This document shows, piece by piece, positions 24,154 to 32,373 of a DNA stretch of 58,748 bases. A program made the translations under genes and the position numbers. The DNA comes from Pararhizobium antarcticum. Lineage in GTDB: Bacteria > Pseudomonadota > Alphaproteobacteria > Rhizobiales > Rhizobiaceae. The notes beneath the pieces are model-generated. The model had not been told where the DNA came from, searched no databases, and saw only the letters and a program-made list of their open reading frames with translations. Position 1 is the first letter of the stretch, and each line of letters starts with the position of its first letter. Location of the stretch: NCBI RefSeq assembly GCF_001885585.1, contig NZ_LSRP01000082.1, positions 1-58,748 of the forward strand, given 5' to 3'.

Positions 24154-25107
24154 TTAAATCCCATCCAAGTAGCGAACGGCCTTCGGACGGCGGATATCGA
24201 CGCCGCCGATACGGAAGATGCCGGGGACATCGAAGCGCATCGGGCCGGTCTGCCAAGCAGGCATGAACCGGAAGGGCATTGGGATGTGCATCTTCAGCAC
24301 TTCCGGCGAACGGCGATAGGCAACCATGCGCTTGCTGCTGGACGCGCCCGCCGTGTCGAGATAGCCGAATATGCCTCGGATCGTCAGTGCGCCGCCGGTC
24401 GTGCGGGTGTAGATGTTGTTCCGTTCGATCCATTCGAGAATGGTTGTCTGATTGACAGCATCGATCCGGCGCGTGGAGAGATCCAGCAGTACCGAATATG
24501 GAAGCAGCAGCGTATCCGCGATTTCAGCGCCGAACGTTCCGGTGAAGATTCCGGTCAGCTGGCCGTTGATATCGCGAAGCACCTGATCGGGTGTCTTGCT
24601 GGCAAAGGTCGTTGCCGAGCCCGTGCCGTCTGCCGGAGCGGTGGTTGCAGTCGGGGTGGACGAGTTGACCAGTCCGGTGAAGCCCTTGGCGGTATCGCCG
24701 GCGAAGGCAACAGCGTCGATCTTCTCTTCCGCAACACGACGGGCCATGGATGCCTTGTCGGCAGTCAGGTTCATGCCGAGCAGCTGGGCAGTGCCCAATT
24801 CCTCAAGATTATACCCGTAGCCGATCGCAGCCATGCTGACGCCGGTTTCGAACTTCTCGCGGGTCAGTTCGACCTTCGGCACATCCTGCGCGTTGCCGTT
24901 GAACCACTGCGCCTGGCCGACGCCGTCCATGGAGAAGTAGGTGACGGACTGAATCCACTCCGGCGCCGAAGTATCGACAGGGATCAGGGACTGATACTGA
25001 ATATCCTGATACCGGATCGCATAGACCGTGGGCTCGATGAGCGAGGCCTGACGGATAAGGAAACTCATCGCGACCTGCTGAGCGTCCTGCATGTTGATTG
25101 CGTTCAT
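24154..25107 (-). CDS. Major capsid protein (DUF2184 family)
   Basis: 317 residues from MNAINMQDAQQVAMSFLIRQ, chosen because AGGAG lies 8 bases upstream. The sequence TVYAIRYQDIQYQSLIPVDT, WIQSVTYFSMDGVGQAQWFN and LLPYSVLLDLSTRR, with a C-terminal GGVDIRRPKAVRYLDGI, follows the DUF2184 coat-protein pattern. Position after protease/scaffold and decoration genes agrees. It forms the icosahedral shell. Confidence 0.9.
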   Translation of the reverse strand: MNAINMQDAQQVAMSFLIRQASLIEPTVYAIRYQDIQYQSLIPVDTSAPEWIQSVTYFSMDGVGQAQWFNGNAQDVPKVELTREKFETGVSMAAIGYGYNLEELGTAQLLGMNLTADKASMARRVAEEKIDAVAFAGDTAKGFTGLVNSSTPTATTAPADGTGSATTFASKTPDQVLRDINGQLTGIFTGTFGAEIADTLLLPYSVLLDLSTRRIDAVNQTTILEWIERNNIYTRTTGGALTIRGIFGYLDTAGASSSKRMVAYRRSPEVLKMHIPMPFRFMPAWQTGPMRFDVPGIFRIGGVDIRRPKAVRYLDGI

Positions 25108-25121
25108 GATGATCGCTCCTG

Positions 25122-25559
25122 TTAGCCGAGGCGCAGCGCAGCGAGACCGGCAGCAGATGTGCTGGTATCCCACTGAGCGCCTGCGATGAGGGTGTTGCTG
25201 GTCGAGACGTTCGTGAGAACGCCGGTGGCCGGCACGTAGTAGACGAGGTCACCAACGGCGACCGCGACCGATGCAGTGACAACGATGACGCCCTTCTTCA
25301 TCAGGGCGACGTTCGAATACTGCTCGTACTTGCCGGTCGGCTGCGTCGTGTCGAGCACGGCGATGCCGGTGAATTTGACCGTGGCTTCAGAATCCACGAC
25401 CTGGTTGTCAGCGGTGCCCTGCACGCCGACCTTGCCGAAGCCGATGCCCTCTACGTCTTCCGCAACGCGGGTGACGATGACATTCGGCTCCATGTTGAGA
25501 ACCATGCCCTCAACCCAGCGGGCGTGAGTGGCAGCGTAAGTGCTCTGGATCGTCGGCAT
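25122..25559 (-). CDS. Capsid cement/decoration protein (Gp24/DUF2190-like)
   Basis: 145 residues: YAATHARWVEGMVLNMEPNV, FTGIAVLDTTQ, KGVIVVTASVAVAVGDLVYY and a terminal ISTSAAGLAALRLG-like end. The beta-barrel pattern with VxVGD(L/P)VYY is typical of small structural cement proteins. Located between scaffold and capsid genes. Confidence 0.8.
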   Translation of the reverse strand: MPTIQSTYAATHARWVEGMVLNMEPNVIVTRVAEDVEGIGFGKVGVQGTADNQVVDSEATVKFTGIAVLDTTQPTGKYEQYSNVALMKKGVIVVTASVAVAVGDLVYYVPATGVLTNVSTSNTLIAGAQWDTSTSAAGLAALRLG

Positions 25560-26116
25560 TATGCGGCTCCTTTCGTCTGCCAGGCCGACGTCATATGGTC
25601 GGTCATGGCCTTGTGTGCGGCGTCGGATGTGCTTGCATCATTGGTCGGCTTGATGCCGTCCTTGACGAGAGCGGCGAACGGATCGGGTGCGCCCTTGGCA
25701 GCGTCATCGACCAACAGGTCAAAGCGGACATCGATATAGGCGTCTGCCTTGCCAGCGACGGCCGCGTCACCGATCTTGGCGATGACCACAGCTTTGCGAA
25801 TGCCGGCATCCGTCAGACCCTCGGTCTTCACGTCTTTGGCGATGGTCTTGGCGACCGCGATCAGGTCGGCGCGAGCCTGCACCTTCTTGTCGAGATCGGC
25901 ATCGGACAGAACCTTGGACTTGGTGGCGTCCAGTTCGGCGTCCTTCTTGGCTAGTTCGGCGTCCTTGGCGGCAATAGCCGTCTGGTGAGCCGTCTCGGTG
26001 GCGGTGAGCTTTGCGACTGCATCGGCGAGCCGGGTCTGCAGCGTGGTGATGACGATGGCACCCTGATCGGTTACTTCAACCGGGATTCCATCGACAGTTA
26101 CCGTCTTCAGGGTCAT
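25559..26116 (-). CDS. Nested scaffold protein from an internal start (predicted)
   Basis: 185 residues beginning MTLKTVTVDGIPVEVTDQGA, in frame with the protease. The internal ATG is preceded by AAAAGGAAAAGATC, a good ribosome-binding site. The coded region is helical (AKKDAELDATKSKVLSDADL). Lambda C/Nu3 sets the precedent for nested protease and scaffold genes. Independent translation is inferred, not shown. Confidence 0.5.
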   Translation of the reverse strand: MTLKTVTVDGIPVEVTDQGAIVITTLQTRLADAVAKLTATETAHQTAIAAKDAELAKKDAELDATKSKVLSDADLDKKVQARADLIAVAKTIAKDVKTEGLTDAGIRKAVVIAKIGDAAVAGKADAYIDVRFDLLVDDAAKGAPDPFAALVKDGIKPTNDASTSDAAHKAMTDHMTSAWQTKGAA

Positions 26117-26701
26117 GATCTTTTCCTTTTCGGGCTTGTGATCATTGGTGACGGGGGAAACCCCCCAACTTCCCGCACCGTCACCGATGCGAGCTTGTGA
26201 ACCAGCCCGTGCTCGATCGACGAGCGCCAGGTGGTTGATCTTGATGTTCTTCTGCTGGGCATCGAAGGCCTGCCCATCGGCTGTCACGCCGGCAGTCCAG
26301 TCCAGTTCGCAGACATAGCCGGCCGACAGTTCGCGCTTGCCGCTCTCGACGCTCTGGATGGCCTTGGCATCCTTCAGGATCAGCGGGAGCATGACCCAAT
26401 CGCCATCGCGCTTGGCAGCCGTGCTGACCTCGCCAACAGCAAGGGCTTTCCAGTTTTCGGCAGTGACGGATTCAGCCGGGTGATCGTTCGTCACCGGCGC
26501 ATGCGTGAAGCTCTGCAGGCTGTCCTGTGCGAAGACCTGATCGGCGCCGCGGTAGACGCGGACAACGGACAAATCCTCGCGTCCGACTTCCTTGCCGGAA
26601 TAAAGCTGGACGCCTGTGCGGACGGCCTTGGCTTCGGCAACGAGGTAGCCATCGGCGGTCCGGCGAGTGCCAGACACCGTTACAGCGTCAGTGAAGTTCA
26701 T
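25559..26701 (-). CDS. Prohead protease with C-terminal scaffold (DUF2213)
   Basis: 380 residues from MNFTDAVTVSGTRRTADGYL; GAGGA lies 6 bases before this ATG. Residues 1-185 form the DUF2213 protease-like domain (THAPVTNDHPAESVTAENWK, then RELSAGYVCELDWT and INHLALVDRARAG), an assemblin-type Ser/His protease. Residues 196-380 are Ala/Lys-rich coiled coil, suited to a scaffold. An in-frame internal ATG with its own ribosome site occurs at 26116. Its product would be a free scaffold protein. Confidence 0.85.
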   Translation of the reverse strand: MNFTDAVTVSGTRRTADGYLVAEAKAVRTGVQLYSGKEVGREDLSVVRVYRGADQVFAQDSLQSFTHAPVTNDHPAESVTAENWKALAVGEVSTAAKRDGDWVMLPLILKDAKAIQSVESGKRELSAGYVCELDWTAGVTADGQAFDAQQKNIKINHLALVDRARAGSQARIGDGAGSWGVSPVTNDHKPEKEKIMTLKTVTVDGIPVEVTDQGAIVITTLQTRLADAVAKLTATETAHQTAIAAKDAELAKKDAELDATKSKVLSDADLDKKVQARADLIAVAKTIAKDVKTEGLTDAGIRKAVVIAKIGDAAVAGKADAYIDVRFDLLVDDAAKGAPDPFAALVKDGIKPTNDASTSDAAHKAMTDHMTSAWQTKGAA

Positions 26702-26703
26702 GA

Positions 26704-28551
26704 TCATTCCTCGCTGATACCAGCTCGCCAGTCGGCGTCGATCTCTTCGAAACGTTCTGGACCCAACACGATCTCACCTTGATATGGCGATACGCCATCA
26801 AGGTCAGGGGCATCCGGGTCATATGAAATCGTGATGTGAGGGGTATATTCCTCATGGTCCCAGGTCGCGCCCTTGTCGACCATCTCATCATGACGCCAGC
26901 GCAGCATGTTCGAATTGAACAGCAGCACGCGGGCCTCGCCGAACTTCTCCATCAGCCGGGCGCCACCGCGTGGAACCTTGACCTCGTCATCCCAGGTCGA
27001 ACCCATCTCCATCCAATCCACCGGCGCGCGGGAGAAGGTGATGGTGACGTGCATGTCGTCAGCCGGAAGCGTGGTGGCGAACCCCTGCCCCTTTGCCCAT
27101 GCGATGATATCTGCAGCGTTCAGCACATCCCGGCGCACATAGAGCGTGCGGGGCGCGGCGTCGTTCGCAGCCTGCTTCAATGGTGGCACAACAGGCTGTT
27201 TCGCAATCTGTGTCGCCGCTGCGGCTGCCATCTCTGCCTCTGATGGCTCTTGCTCGCCGATCTCGCCGAACTCATCAACCGCGTCCTCAAGGCCCGGCAG
27301 AACACCATCCTCAACGAGGCGATTGACCAGCGCGCGAGATACGGCATCGCGAGCAATGATCTCCTGCCCGGTTCCCGACCCGACCAGTTGGCGCGCTGCA
27401 TCGGCCGTGAGCTTGAAGATGTCGGCCCGTTCCTTCTCGCTCATCTGTTTCAGAGGGGCCCAAGTGAAATGCACCTCCGCCGGGCGCGTGCCGAGGGCTG
27501 ACCTCAGCAAGCACTCATCCATCTTGTGCATCGCAGGCGTCATTTCGAGCTGCTGGATGGACTGGATGCGGTCGTGATAATTTGCGAGGTCTGACTCTCC
27601 TGTCGAATTCATACCGGCCGGCGACTGGCCCAGAAGGCGCGTGACCGGGATATCGGCCGCACCCGACACGATCTGCATGAAAGCCATGAGGATGTCCGTC
27701 AGGCCAGCGAGCGATGCACTCTTGGTCTCGTATTCCTCTTCCTTGTCGAGAAGCAGAGTGCCGTTGATGCCCTTCGACATATTGGCGAGAGTGTAGCGTT
27801 CGATGATATCCGCACGATATGTGGGGCTGCTAATCTGCTTCATAAAATCAGGGATGCGAATGATATCGATCTTCGCTTCGAACACGAGCGACGCGATGTT
27901 GCCAGCTGTGCTGTCGGCATTCTTGATGGCGTCGAGCGTGGCGGTCAGAACGCTATCGCCCCAGCCTTCCAGTGCTCCCATCATCATCAAGCTATCGGGC
28001 TGGCGAGCGCCGACGAAGACCACCAGCCGAGACGGATGGATTCGCACCATCTGCATGCTGCTGGAGCCAGTCACCTCGTAGTACGATGGCTTGCCGTGGT
28101 ACTCGTTGGTTACGTCCTGTTCGATCGGGCCGGCGGTCATATCGCGGCGGGAAAGGACAGTCAGATACTTGAGCCCCGTCTTGCCCACACGATCCGGATT
28201 AAGCGGCAGTTCCGGGTTTGCATCGCCTGTGCCGATGAAAATGGCTGCTCCACCGAACAACCGAGCCTTGGTCAGAGCTTCCAGTATCTTGCCCTTGACG
28301 TTCAGCCGGTTCTCTTCCGCCTCGATCAGCTCGATCTCTGCGTTCTTCGCCTGCCAGTCGCGCCACTTGCGGCAACTGTCCAGCGCCGGGATGTCAACGA
28401 TCTTGCGCGGCAGCCATGATCCACGATAGGCCGCGAGAGCCTGTTCGTCTGTCATAACCGGGTTGCTGTAGAAGACCGTCGATGCTTTATCCCTGCCTGT
28501 CCCTAGGCGGGAAACGAGACTCACAAGGCTGTCATTGATCATCGCGGTCAT
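26704..28551 (-). CDS. Portal protein (DUF1073) with C-terminal Acb1-like 2H phosphoesterase domain
   Basis: 615 residues. Residues about 20-440 follow the DUF1073 portal pattern (YRGSWLPRKIVDIPALDSCR; LTDILMAFMQIVSGAADIPV; RLLGQSPAGMNSTGESDLAN). A linker rich in A/P/E follows. Residues 467-600 are a 2H phosphoesterase-like domain with HVTITF (His501, Thr503) and HITISY (His572, Thr574), as in the anti-CBASS nuclease Acb1. Acb1 degrades cyclic nucleotide signals of CBASS immunity. Such portal fusions are known as a family. The ATG overlaps the terminase stop. A scaffold-like virion role for the domain cannot be excluded. Confidence 0.85.
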   Translation of the reverse strand: MTAMINDSLVSLVSRLGTGRDKASTVFYSNPVMTDEQALAAYRGSWLPRKIVDIPALDSCRKWRDWQAKNAEIELIEAEENRLNVKGKILEALTKARLFGGAAIFIGTGDANPELPLNPDRVGKTGLKYLTVLSRRDMTAGPIEQDVTNEYHGKPSYYEVTGSSSMQMVRIHPSRLVVFVGARQPDSLMMMGALEGWGDSVLTATLDAIKNADSTAGNIASLVFEAKIDIIRIPDFMKQISSPTYRADIIERYTLANMSKGINGTLLLDKEEEYETKSASLAGLTDILMAFMQIVSGAADIPVTRLLGQSPAGMNSTGESDLANYHDRIQSIQQLEMTPAMHKMDECLLRSALGTRPAEVHFTWAPLKQMSEKERADIFKLTADAARQLVGSGTGQEIIARDAVSRALVNRLVEDGVLPGLEDAVDEFGEIGEQEPSEAEMAAAAATQIAKQPVVPPLKQAANDAAPRTLYVRRDVLNAADIIAWAKGQGFATTLPADDMHVTITFSRAPVDWMEMGSTWDDEVKVPRGGARLMEKFGEARVLLFNSNMLRWRHDEMVDKGATWDHEEYTPHITISYDPDAPDLDGVSPYQGEIVLGPERFEEIDADWRAGISEE

Positions 28552-29990
28552 CTCAGGTTTTCCAGCGTGAATGTCGAGCCGGTGATATGCACATTATCCG
28601 CCGCGATCACCGCGTCAGCCAGGTTATGAGACTTGACGCCCAAGTCCTTTTTGAGCTTCACTTTCGGCACGACCCGCTTCTTGCCTTCAGTCTCGACCCA
28701 CCACGGGACACAAAGCTCTGTGAAGAGCGCGTCGAGCTTCTCCTTGCCGATCGCCGACGAGAACGACAAAACGTCCTCCGGCCTGATCGGCTGCCCGCGC
28801 GTAACAGCACTGAATGTGAGCATCGCCCGGCGCGCAGTGTTGGCCCAGGACTGCGCCTTGAGGTTCAAATACTCGTCTTTGTTCAGTGGGCTGTTCTTGT
28901 TGAACGGGTCGCTCGGCTTGTCAGCGTCCATCACCGCGCCGCCCGCATGGAAAGCGTAGTGCTTGACCTTTGAGGTATTCACATCGTTCTGCTCATCAAT
29001 GTAGCCACCGACGAACGCCCCAACACCGATCGTGTCATAGGATACCAGGGCGCCGATGTTCTTTGCCTTCGCCCAAACCCGCTTGGCGTTCTGGACAAGC
29101 TCATCCTTGCCGGACGCCCAGTCTTCGGCGTCAGTGAAGACGCCTTCGATCTTCTCGGCCGTGGCGCATTTGTCTTCGCCGTCGTCTGCCGGGTCGAACC
29201 CGATGACGTTGCGGCCCGTCAGTGCGATCTTGAGCGTCTTGTGGGCGTCAACGCAGGCGTCAAGCCAGCGGCGCTTGAAGATGGAAAGCTCGCTGTCTCC
29301 GAGAGGCACGCCGCCGTAGATGTGTTCAAACATCTCCGGATCGCGTTCCATCATCTGAGCGATGTCACGCAACGCCTTCTGCGATAGGAACGGGTTTTCC
29401 GTATAGTTGATGCGCCTGACGACGCAGTGTGATGGCACGTTGACGACGAAGTTGCGCCAAACATAGTCGGTGACGAGTTTCGGGTTGAACAGCAGGATAG
29501 CCAGGCTATCCTCTTTGCGGATCGTCGGTGCTATAACCAGCCATTGCTCTTCGGTGAGCTTTTCCGCCTCTTCCACCCAGAGGATGTCGATATCGGAAGT
29601 GCCCTTGATGTCTTCAAGGTTCCGCTCGATGCCATAGAATATGAACTCCGACCCGGTCGCCCGGTGGATGATCATGGTCTTCTGGACGTCGTAGGCGCCG
29701 GCCAGGCCGAGATGGTTGATGGCCCATTTCAGTTCGGTGTAGACCGATTCCTGAATGCGGTTCTGAAAGCGGCGGATGCACAATACCCGCATCTTGACGC
29801 CGGCATGATCGACAAGGCGGACCAACTGGCAAGCGGTGTCTCGTGTCTTCGAGCTAGACCGGCCACCATGCAGGACGGCGATGTCGAACTCGCCTAGAAA
29901 TGCTTGTTCCCAAAACTCGAATAGTGCCGGGTTGGTGAGCGAGACGCCGGTTCTCAGTCCTTGGTCTCTTGCCGCAGCACCTCTCGCCAT
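28548..29990 (-). CDS. terL: Terminase large subunit
   Basis: 480 residues, PBSX/SPP1-like. Walker A-like HGGRSSSKT at 41-49, Walker B DILWVEEAE at 135-143, and coupling residues after FNPK. The nuclease domain starts with VIGFDPADDGEDK (Asp266), followed by VSYDTIGVGAFVGGYID and a C-terminal HNLADAVIAAD acidic site. It packages DNA with the small subunit through the portal. It overlaps both neighbours. Confidence 0.95.
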   Translation of the reverse strand: MARGAAARDQGLRTGVSLTNPALFEFWEQAFLGEFDIAVLHGGRSSSKTRDTACQLVRLVDHAGVKMRVLCIRRFQNRIQESVYTELKWAINHLGLAGAYDVQKTMIIHRATGSEFIFYGIERNLEDIKGTSDIDILWVEEAEKLTEEQWLVIAPTIRKEDSLAILLFNPKLVTDYVWRNFVVNVPSHCVVRRINYTENPFLSQKALRDIAQMMERDPEMFEHIYGGVPLGDSELSIFKRRWLDACVDAHKTLKIALTGRNVIGFDPADDGEDKCATAEKIEGVFTDAEDWASGKDELVQNAKRVWAKAKNIGALVSYDTIGVGAFVGGYIDEQNDVNTSKVKHYAFHAGGAVMDADKPSDPFNKNSPLNKDEYLNLKAQSWANTARRAMLTFSAVTRGQPIRPEDVLSFSSAIGKEKLDALFTELCVPWWVETEGKKRVVPKVKLKKDLGVKSHNLADAVIAADNVHITGSTFTLENLR

Positions 29991-30568
29991 GTCCTCGTCT
30001 CTGTCTGGATCGGTGCGCCGCCTGGCCCGCTGTGTTCGTGCCGCTCGACGAACATGCCCAGGTGCTTGCCGATGTCGACCAGCGCGCCCTTCTTGTCATG
30101 AAGCTTGATCTTGATGCCACCGGTTGCGTTCTGGCTGATCTCGGCTATGGCGCCGGCCGTGTCGTCGTCGATCTCGTCGGAGGAAATCAGCGTGACGTTG
30201 TTGGTGACAACGTTCTTGATGACCAGAGTGTCGCCACCGTCGGGGTTGTCTTCCTCAGTCACCAACGTGCCCTGCCACTTGATAGCCTTGCGGATGTCGG
30301 CGAACCCGATCTTGGCAAGTTCTGCCAGGACGCGCTCTTTCGTGATGGCGAGCTTATCGATGGCCTTTTCGGTGGCTTTGCGCTCTAACGTTAGCTCCCA
30401 TTCCAAAAGATGCGATACGCGATCTTGAATGTTTTGTTTCCGCTTTAAAGTGGTAGCGTTTCCCCTGTTTGCTTTAAATCCTGCCTGCGCATAAGCATCA
30501 TCGGCGGTTTTGCCTTGTGCGAGCAACTGTGCAAACTTCTCGTGCCGGGCGTTTCTCAGGACTGGCAT
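29954..30568 (-). CDS. terS: Terminase small subunit
   Basis: 204 residues. The N-terminal helix-turn-helix-like region KFAQLLAQGKTADDAYAQAG is typical of Terminase_2. Helical oligomerisation segments follow, then a C-terminal beta region (AGAIAEISQNATGGIKIKLH; ALVDIGKHLGMFVERHEHSG). It recognises the packaging site and feeds DNA to TerL, whose 5' end it overlaps by 37 bases. Confidence 0.9.
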   Translation of the reverse strand: MPVLRNARHEKFAQLLAQGKTADDAYAQAGFKANRGNATTLKRKQNIQDRVSHLLEWELTLERKATEKAIDKLAITKERVLAELAKIGFADIRKAIKWQGTLVTEEDNPDGGDTLVIKNVVTNNVTLISSDEIDDDTAGAIAEISQNATGGIKIKLHDKKGALVDIGKHLGMFVERHEHSGPGGAPIQTETRTWREVLRQETKD

Positions 30569-30735
30569 TTAGCTTTCCGCTGGCAATCGATCTCGACAAG
30601 CACGTTGTGCGGGGCAACGATCTCTGCCATGCGGAAGCAGGCGAACATCAAAGCCATCCGGAGTTTATAGCCACGCGGCACCCTGACCTTGATGGCAAGC
30701 GTAACTCTCGGAATTTCCATGGTCATTTCGGCCAT
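30556..30735 (-). CDS. 59-residue conserved protein before terS
   Basis: Reads MAEMTMEIPRVTLAIKVRVP, RGYKLRMALMFACFRMAEIV and ends DCQRKAKCQS. A GGAG lies 11 bases upstream of the ATG. The 3' end overlaps the terS start by 13 bases, so translation is probably coupled. Small proteins of this MExPRVTL...RGxxLRM pattern are often found before terS in alphaproteobacterial phages (memory). The function is unknown. It is probably the first gene of the late operon. Confidence 0.65.
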   Translation of the reverse strand: MAEMTMEIPRVTLAIKVRVPRGYKLRMALMFACFRMAEIVAPHNVLVEIDCQRKAKCQS

Positions 30736-30870
30736 TTTTCAATCTCCGATTGGTAAAAAGCCCGAATATCGGCCACTTAATCCTATTTAGCTGATCGGAT
30801 TTCAACCTGTGGGATGCCTCAATCTCTACCCTCGTTTAGAGAATACAGAATGAGGCATGGGAGGATGGTC
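30736..30870 (-). promoter_or_regulatory. Late-operon leader with a nested hairpin
   Basis: Between the tRNA-like gene and the first late gene. ATGCCTCA (30814-30821) pairs with TGAGGCAT (30851-30858); inside it TCTCTA (30823-30828) pairs with TAGAGA (30837-30842). The stem lies in the presumed late leader transcript, downstream of a NusG-like gene, and could be an antitermination or processing site. No convincing promoter was picked out by eye. Confidence 0.45.
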
Positions 30871-30947
30871 TGGTTGCGGAGGGTGGATTCGAACCACCGG
30901 CCTCATGGTTATGAGCCATGCGAGCTACCGGGCTGCTCCACCACGAC
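30871..30947 (-). tRNA. tRNA-Met-like gene (CAT anticodon), acceptor stem degenerate
   Basis: Cloverleaf on the minus strand: D arm GAGC...GCTC, anticodon stem CATGG/CCATG with loop CTCATAA, T arm GGTGG TTCGAAT CCACC, and encoded CCA. All three arms pair perfectly. The acceptor stem does not: GTCGTGG against CTCCGCA leaves mismatches at pairs 1-72, 2-71 and 5-68. The 3' half looks like a host tRNA-Met while the 5' end has diverged. It may be a decaying gene, a phage-adapted tRNA or an integration relic. Confidence 0.7.
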
Positions 30948-31081
30948 AAACTGAAATTTTGGGTGCATTTTCCCATTGGGCGCGGGATGCTGCTGTCCCG
31001 CAGTGTGGCACCGGGACGTATCCCCGCCGCGCCAAATCAATGTCGCGAATTTAGCTGAACATACCAGAAACAGCAAGTGGA

Positions 31082-31672
31082 TTACGCGGCGATTGTCGCG
31101 ATATCCAGTGGAACTGAAATAGTGCCCGCGATGTCGAACTTTTTGATGAGCATCTGAAGGCGGGGATCGGTCTTCGCTGACTTTCGCAGCACCTGACGAG
31201 CAAGCCGCGACCGACGGTCAAATTCGACGTCGGCGTCGGCCTCGGCAGAGCGAACCTTCATGACGTCGAGGATGTCGATTGCCATTGGCCGACCATGCTG
31301 ATCCTTGACGATGCCGGCAACGCCATTGGTGGCCTTGAGCAAGTCCCAATTGTGCGGGTCGCGGACAAAGACATATCCGACCATCAGCGCGAACCGGCGA
31401 ACCTTCCACAGGTCAGTATGCTTGCGGTCGCGGATCAGACGCTTCTCTGCGGGCATGTAGCAATAGAAGCCGTTATCGGTCAGCGCTTTTTCGATCGCCG
31501 AGACGTTATGGTTGAGGTTTGGGACGATGCGATAGCCCTTTCCGCGTGATGGGCGTTCATCTGTGCCCGTGCGCTCAACGCGATATTCCCGGCGAGGTTT
31601 TTGAGCGCCTGGCACGGTCTGGACCGCATACCAGGCCATCTGCTTCCATTCTTCATGTGTTGATGCTGCCAT
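31082..31672 (-). CDS. NusG/RfaH-like protein, candidate late antiterminator
   Basis: 196 residues, AGGACAGG upstream of the ATG. A NusG N-terminal-like domain starts at WYAVQTVPGAQ (14-24). It continues with AIEKALTDNGFYCYMPAEKR, FALMVGYVFVRDPHNWDLLK and ATNGVAGIVKDQHGRPMAI, the usual order of NGN motifs. Basic insertions follow YRVERTG. The C-terminus is charged and helical rather than a clear KOW barrel. It lies between the replication genes and the late operon, where a protein that lets polymerase read through late terminators would be expected. Confidence 0.8.
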   Translation of the reverse strand: MAASTHEEWKQMAWYAVQTVPGAQKPRREYRVERTGTDERPSRGKGYRIVPNLNHNVSAIEKALTDNGFYCYMPAEKRLIRDRKHTDLWKVRRFALMVGYVFVRDPHNWDLLKATNGVAGIVKDQHGRPMAIDILDVMKVRSAEADADVEFDRRSRLARQVLRKSAKTDPRLQMLIKKFDIAGTISVPLDIATIAA

Positions 31673-31738
31673 GTTCCTGTCCTCGCTTGTTGATGAGCTG
31701 CCGCCGCGCTCAGTTTGCCGTTTTGGTCACTTGATCGA

Positions 31739-32236
31739 CTATCTGGGCCTGATCCCTTTTGGCGAAACCGGCGTGTCGATTGCCGCGCGTTCAGCATCCG
31801 TCATCGCGTCGATCTTGCGATAGGAATGGAAAGCCGTCGTATGGTCCCTGCCGCCGAAAAGCCGACCGATCGAAGGAAACGACATTCCGAACATGCGCTT
31901 CAGTTCCCATACCAAAAGATGACGGCGGATGACTATTTCCACCATCCTCGTCTCACCAACCATCATCGAATACGGGATTCCGAAGCCATCACTGCGGCGC
32001 TTGATATGCCCAGATGGGGACTCAAACATCGCCCGGTCATATTTCCACGTCACACAATGTGCGTCGAAGCGAATGTCTTTTTGCTTCCACGCTGGAACCT
32101 GTGGAAGCATGTGACGGACATCGACCTTCCGATCCTCGGCTATCGGCTTTCGGACCGCAGGGGGCTTATTGAAGCGGGCCTGTCTGGCTATGTGCGCCTG
32201 GTGCTGGCGGATGAGTTCGGGATTGTGAGCGTTCAT
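31739..32236 (-). CDS. DnaA domain IV-only protein
   Basis: 165 residues. The C-terminal half, RHLLVWELKRMFGMSFPSIG followed by RLFGGRDHTTAFHSYRKID, matches the DnaA DNA-binding domain IV, including its GGRDHTT signature. There is no AAA+ domain. The N-terminal half is basic and unassigned. It sits among phage replication genes. It could bind DnaA boxes to start phage replication, or compete with host DnaA. Confidence 0.8.
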   Translation of the reverse strand: MNAHNPELIRQHQAHIARQARFNKPPAVRKPIAEDRKVDVRHMLPQVPAWKQKDIRFDAHCVTWKYDRAMFESPSGHIKRRSDGFGIPYSMMVGETRMVEIVIRRHLLVWELKRMFGMSFPSIGRLFGGRDHTTAFHSYRKIDAMTDAERAAIDTPVSPKGIRPR

Positions 32237-32238
32237 GG

Positions 32239-32373
32239 CTATCGACCTTTCGCGATGCGTGACTTTGCGATTTTCGAGACGAATGGCTCGGGAGACTTCC
32301 GCAGCGCGTCGAGCTGTGCCTGTGTGTCGGAAGCGATTCCAAGATGGCGATTGTCGTGGGGTTCAAGCTGCAT
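32239..32373 (-). CDS. 44-residue hypothetical protein
   Basis: MQLEPHDNRHLGIASDTQAQ, then LDALRKSPEPFVSKIAKSRI, ending AKGR. The start overlaps the end of the upstream gene by 11 bases and the stop lies 2 bases before the DnaA-like gene, so it fits a coupled operon. No family is recognised. Confidence 0.5.
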   Translation of the reverse strand: MQLEPHDNRHLGIASDTQAQLDALRKSPEPFVSKIAKSRIAKGR

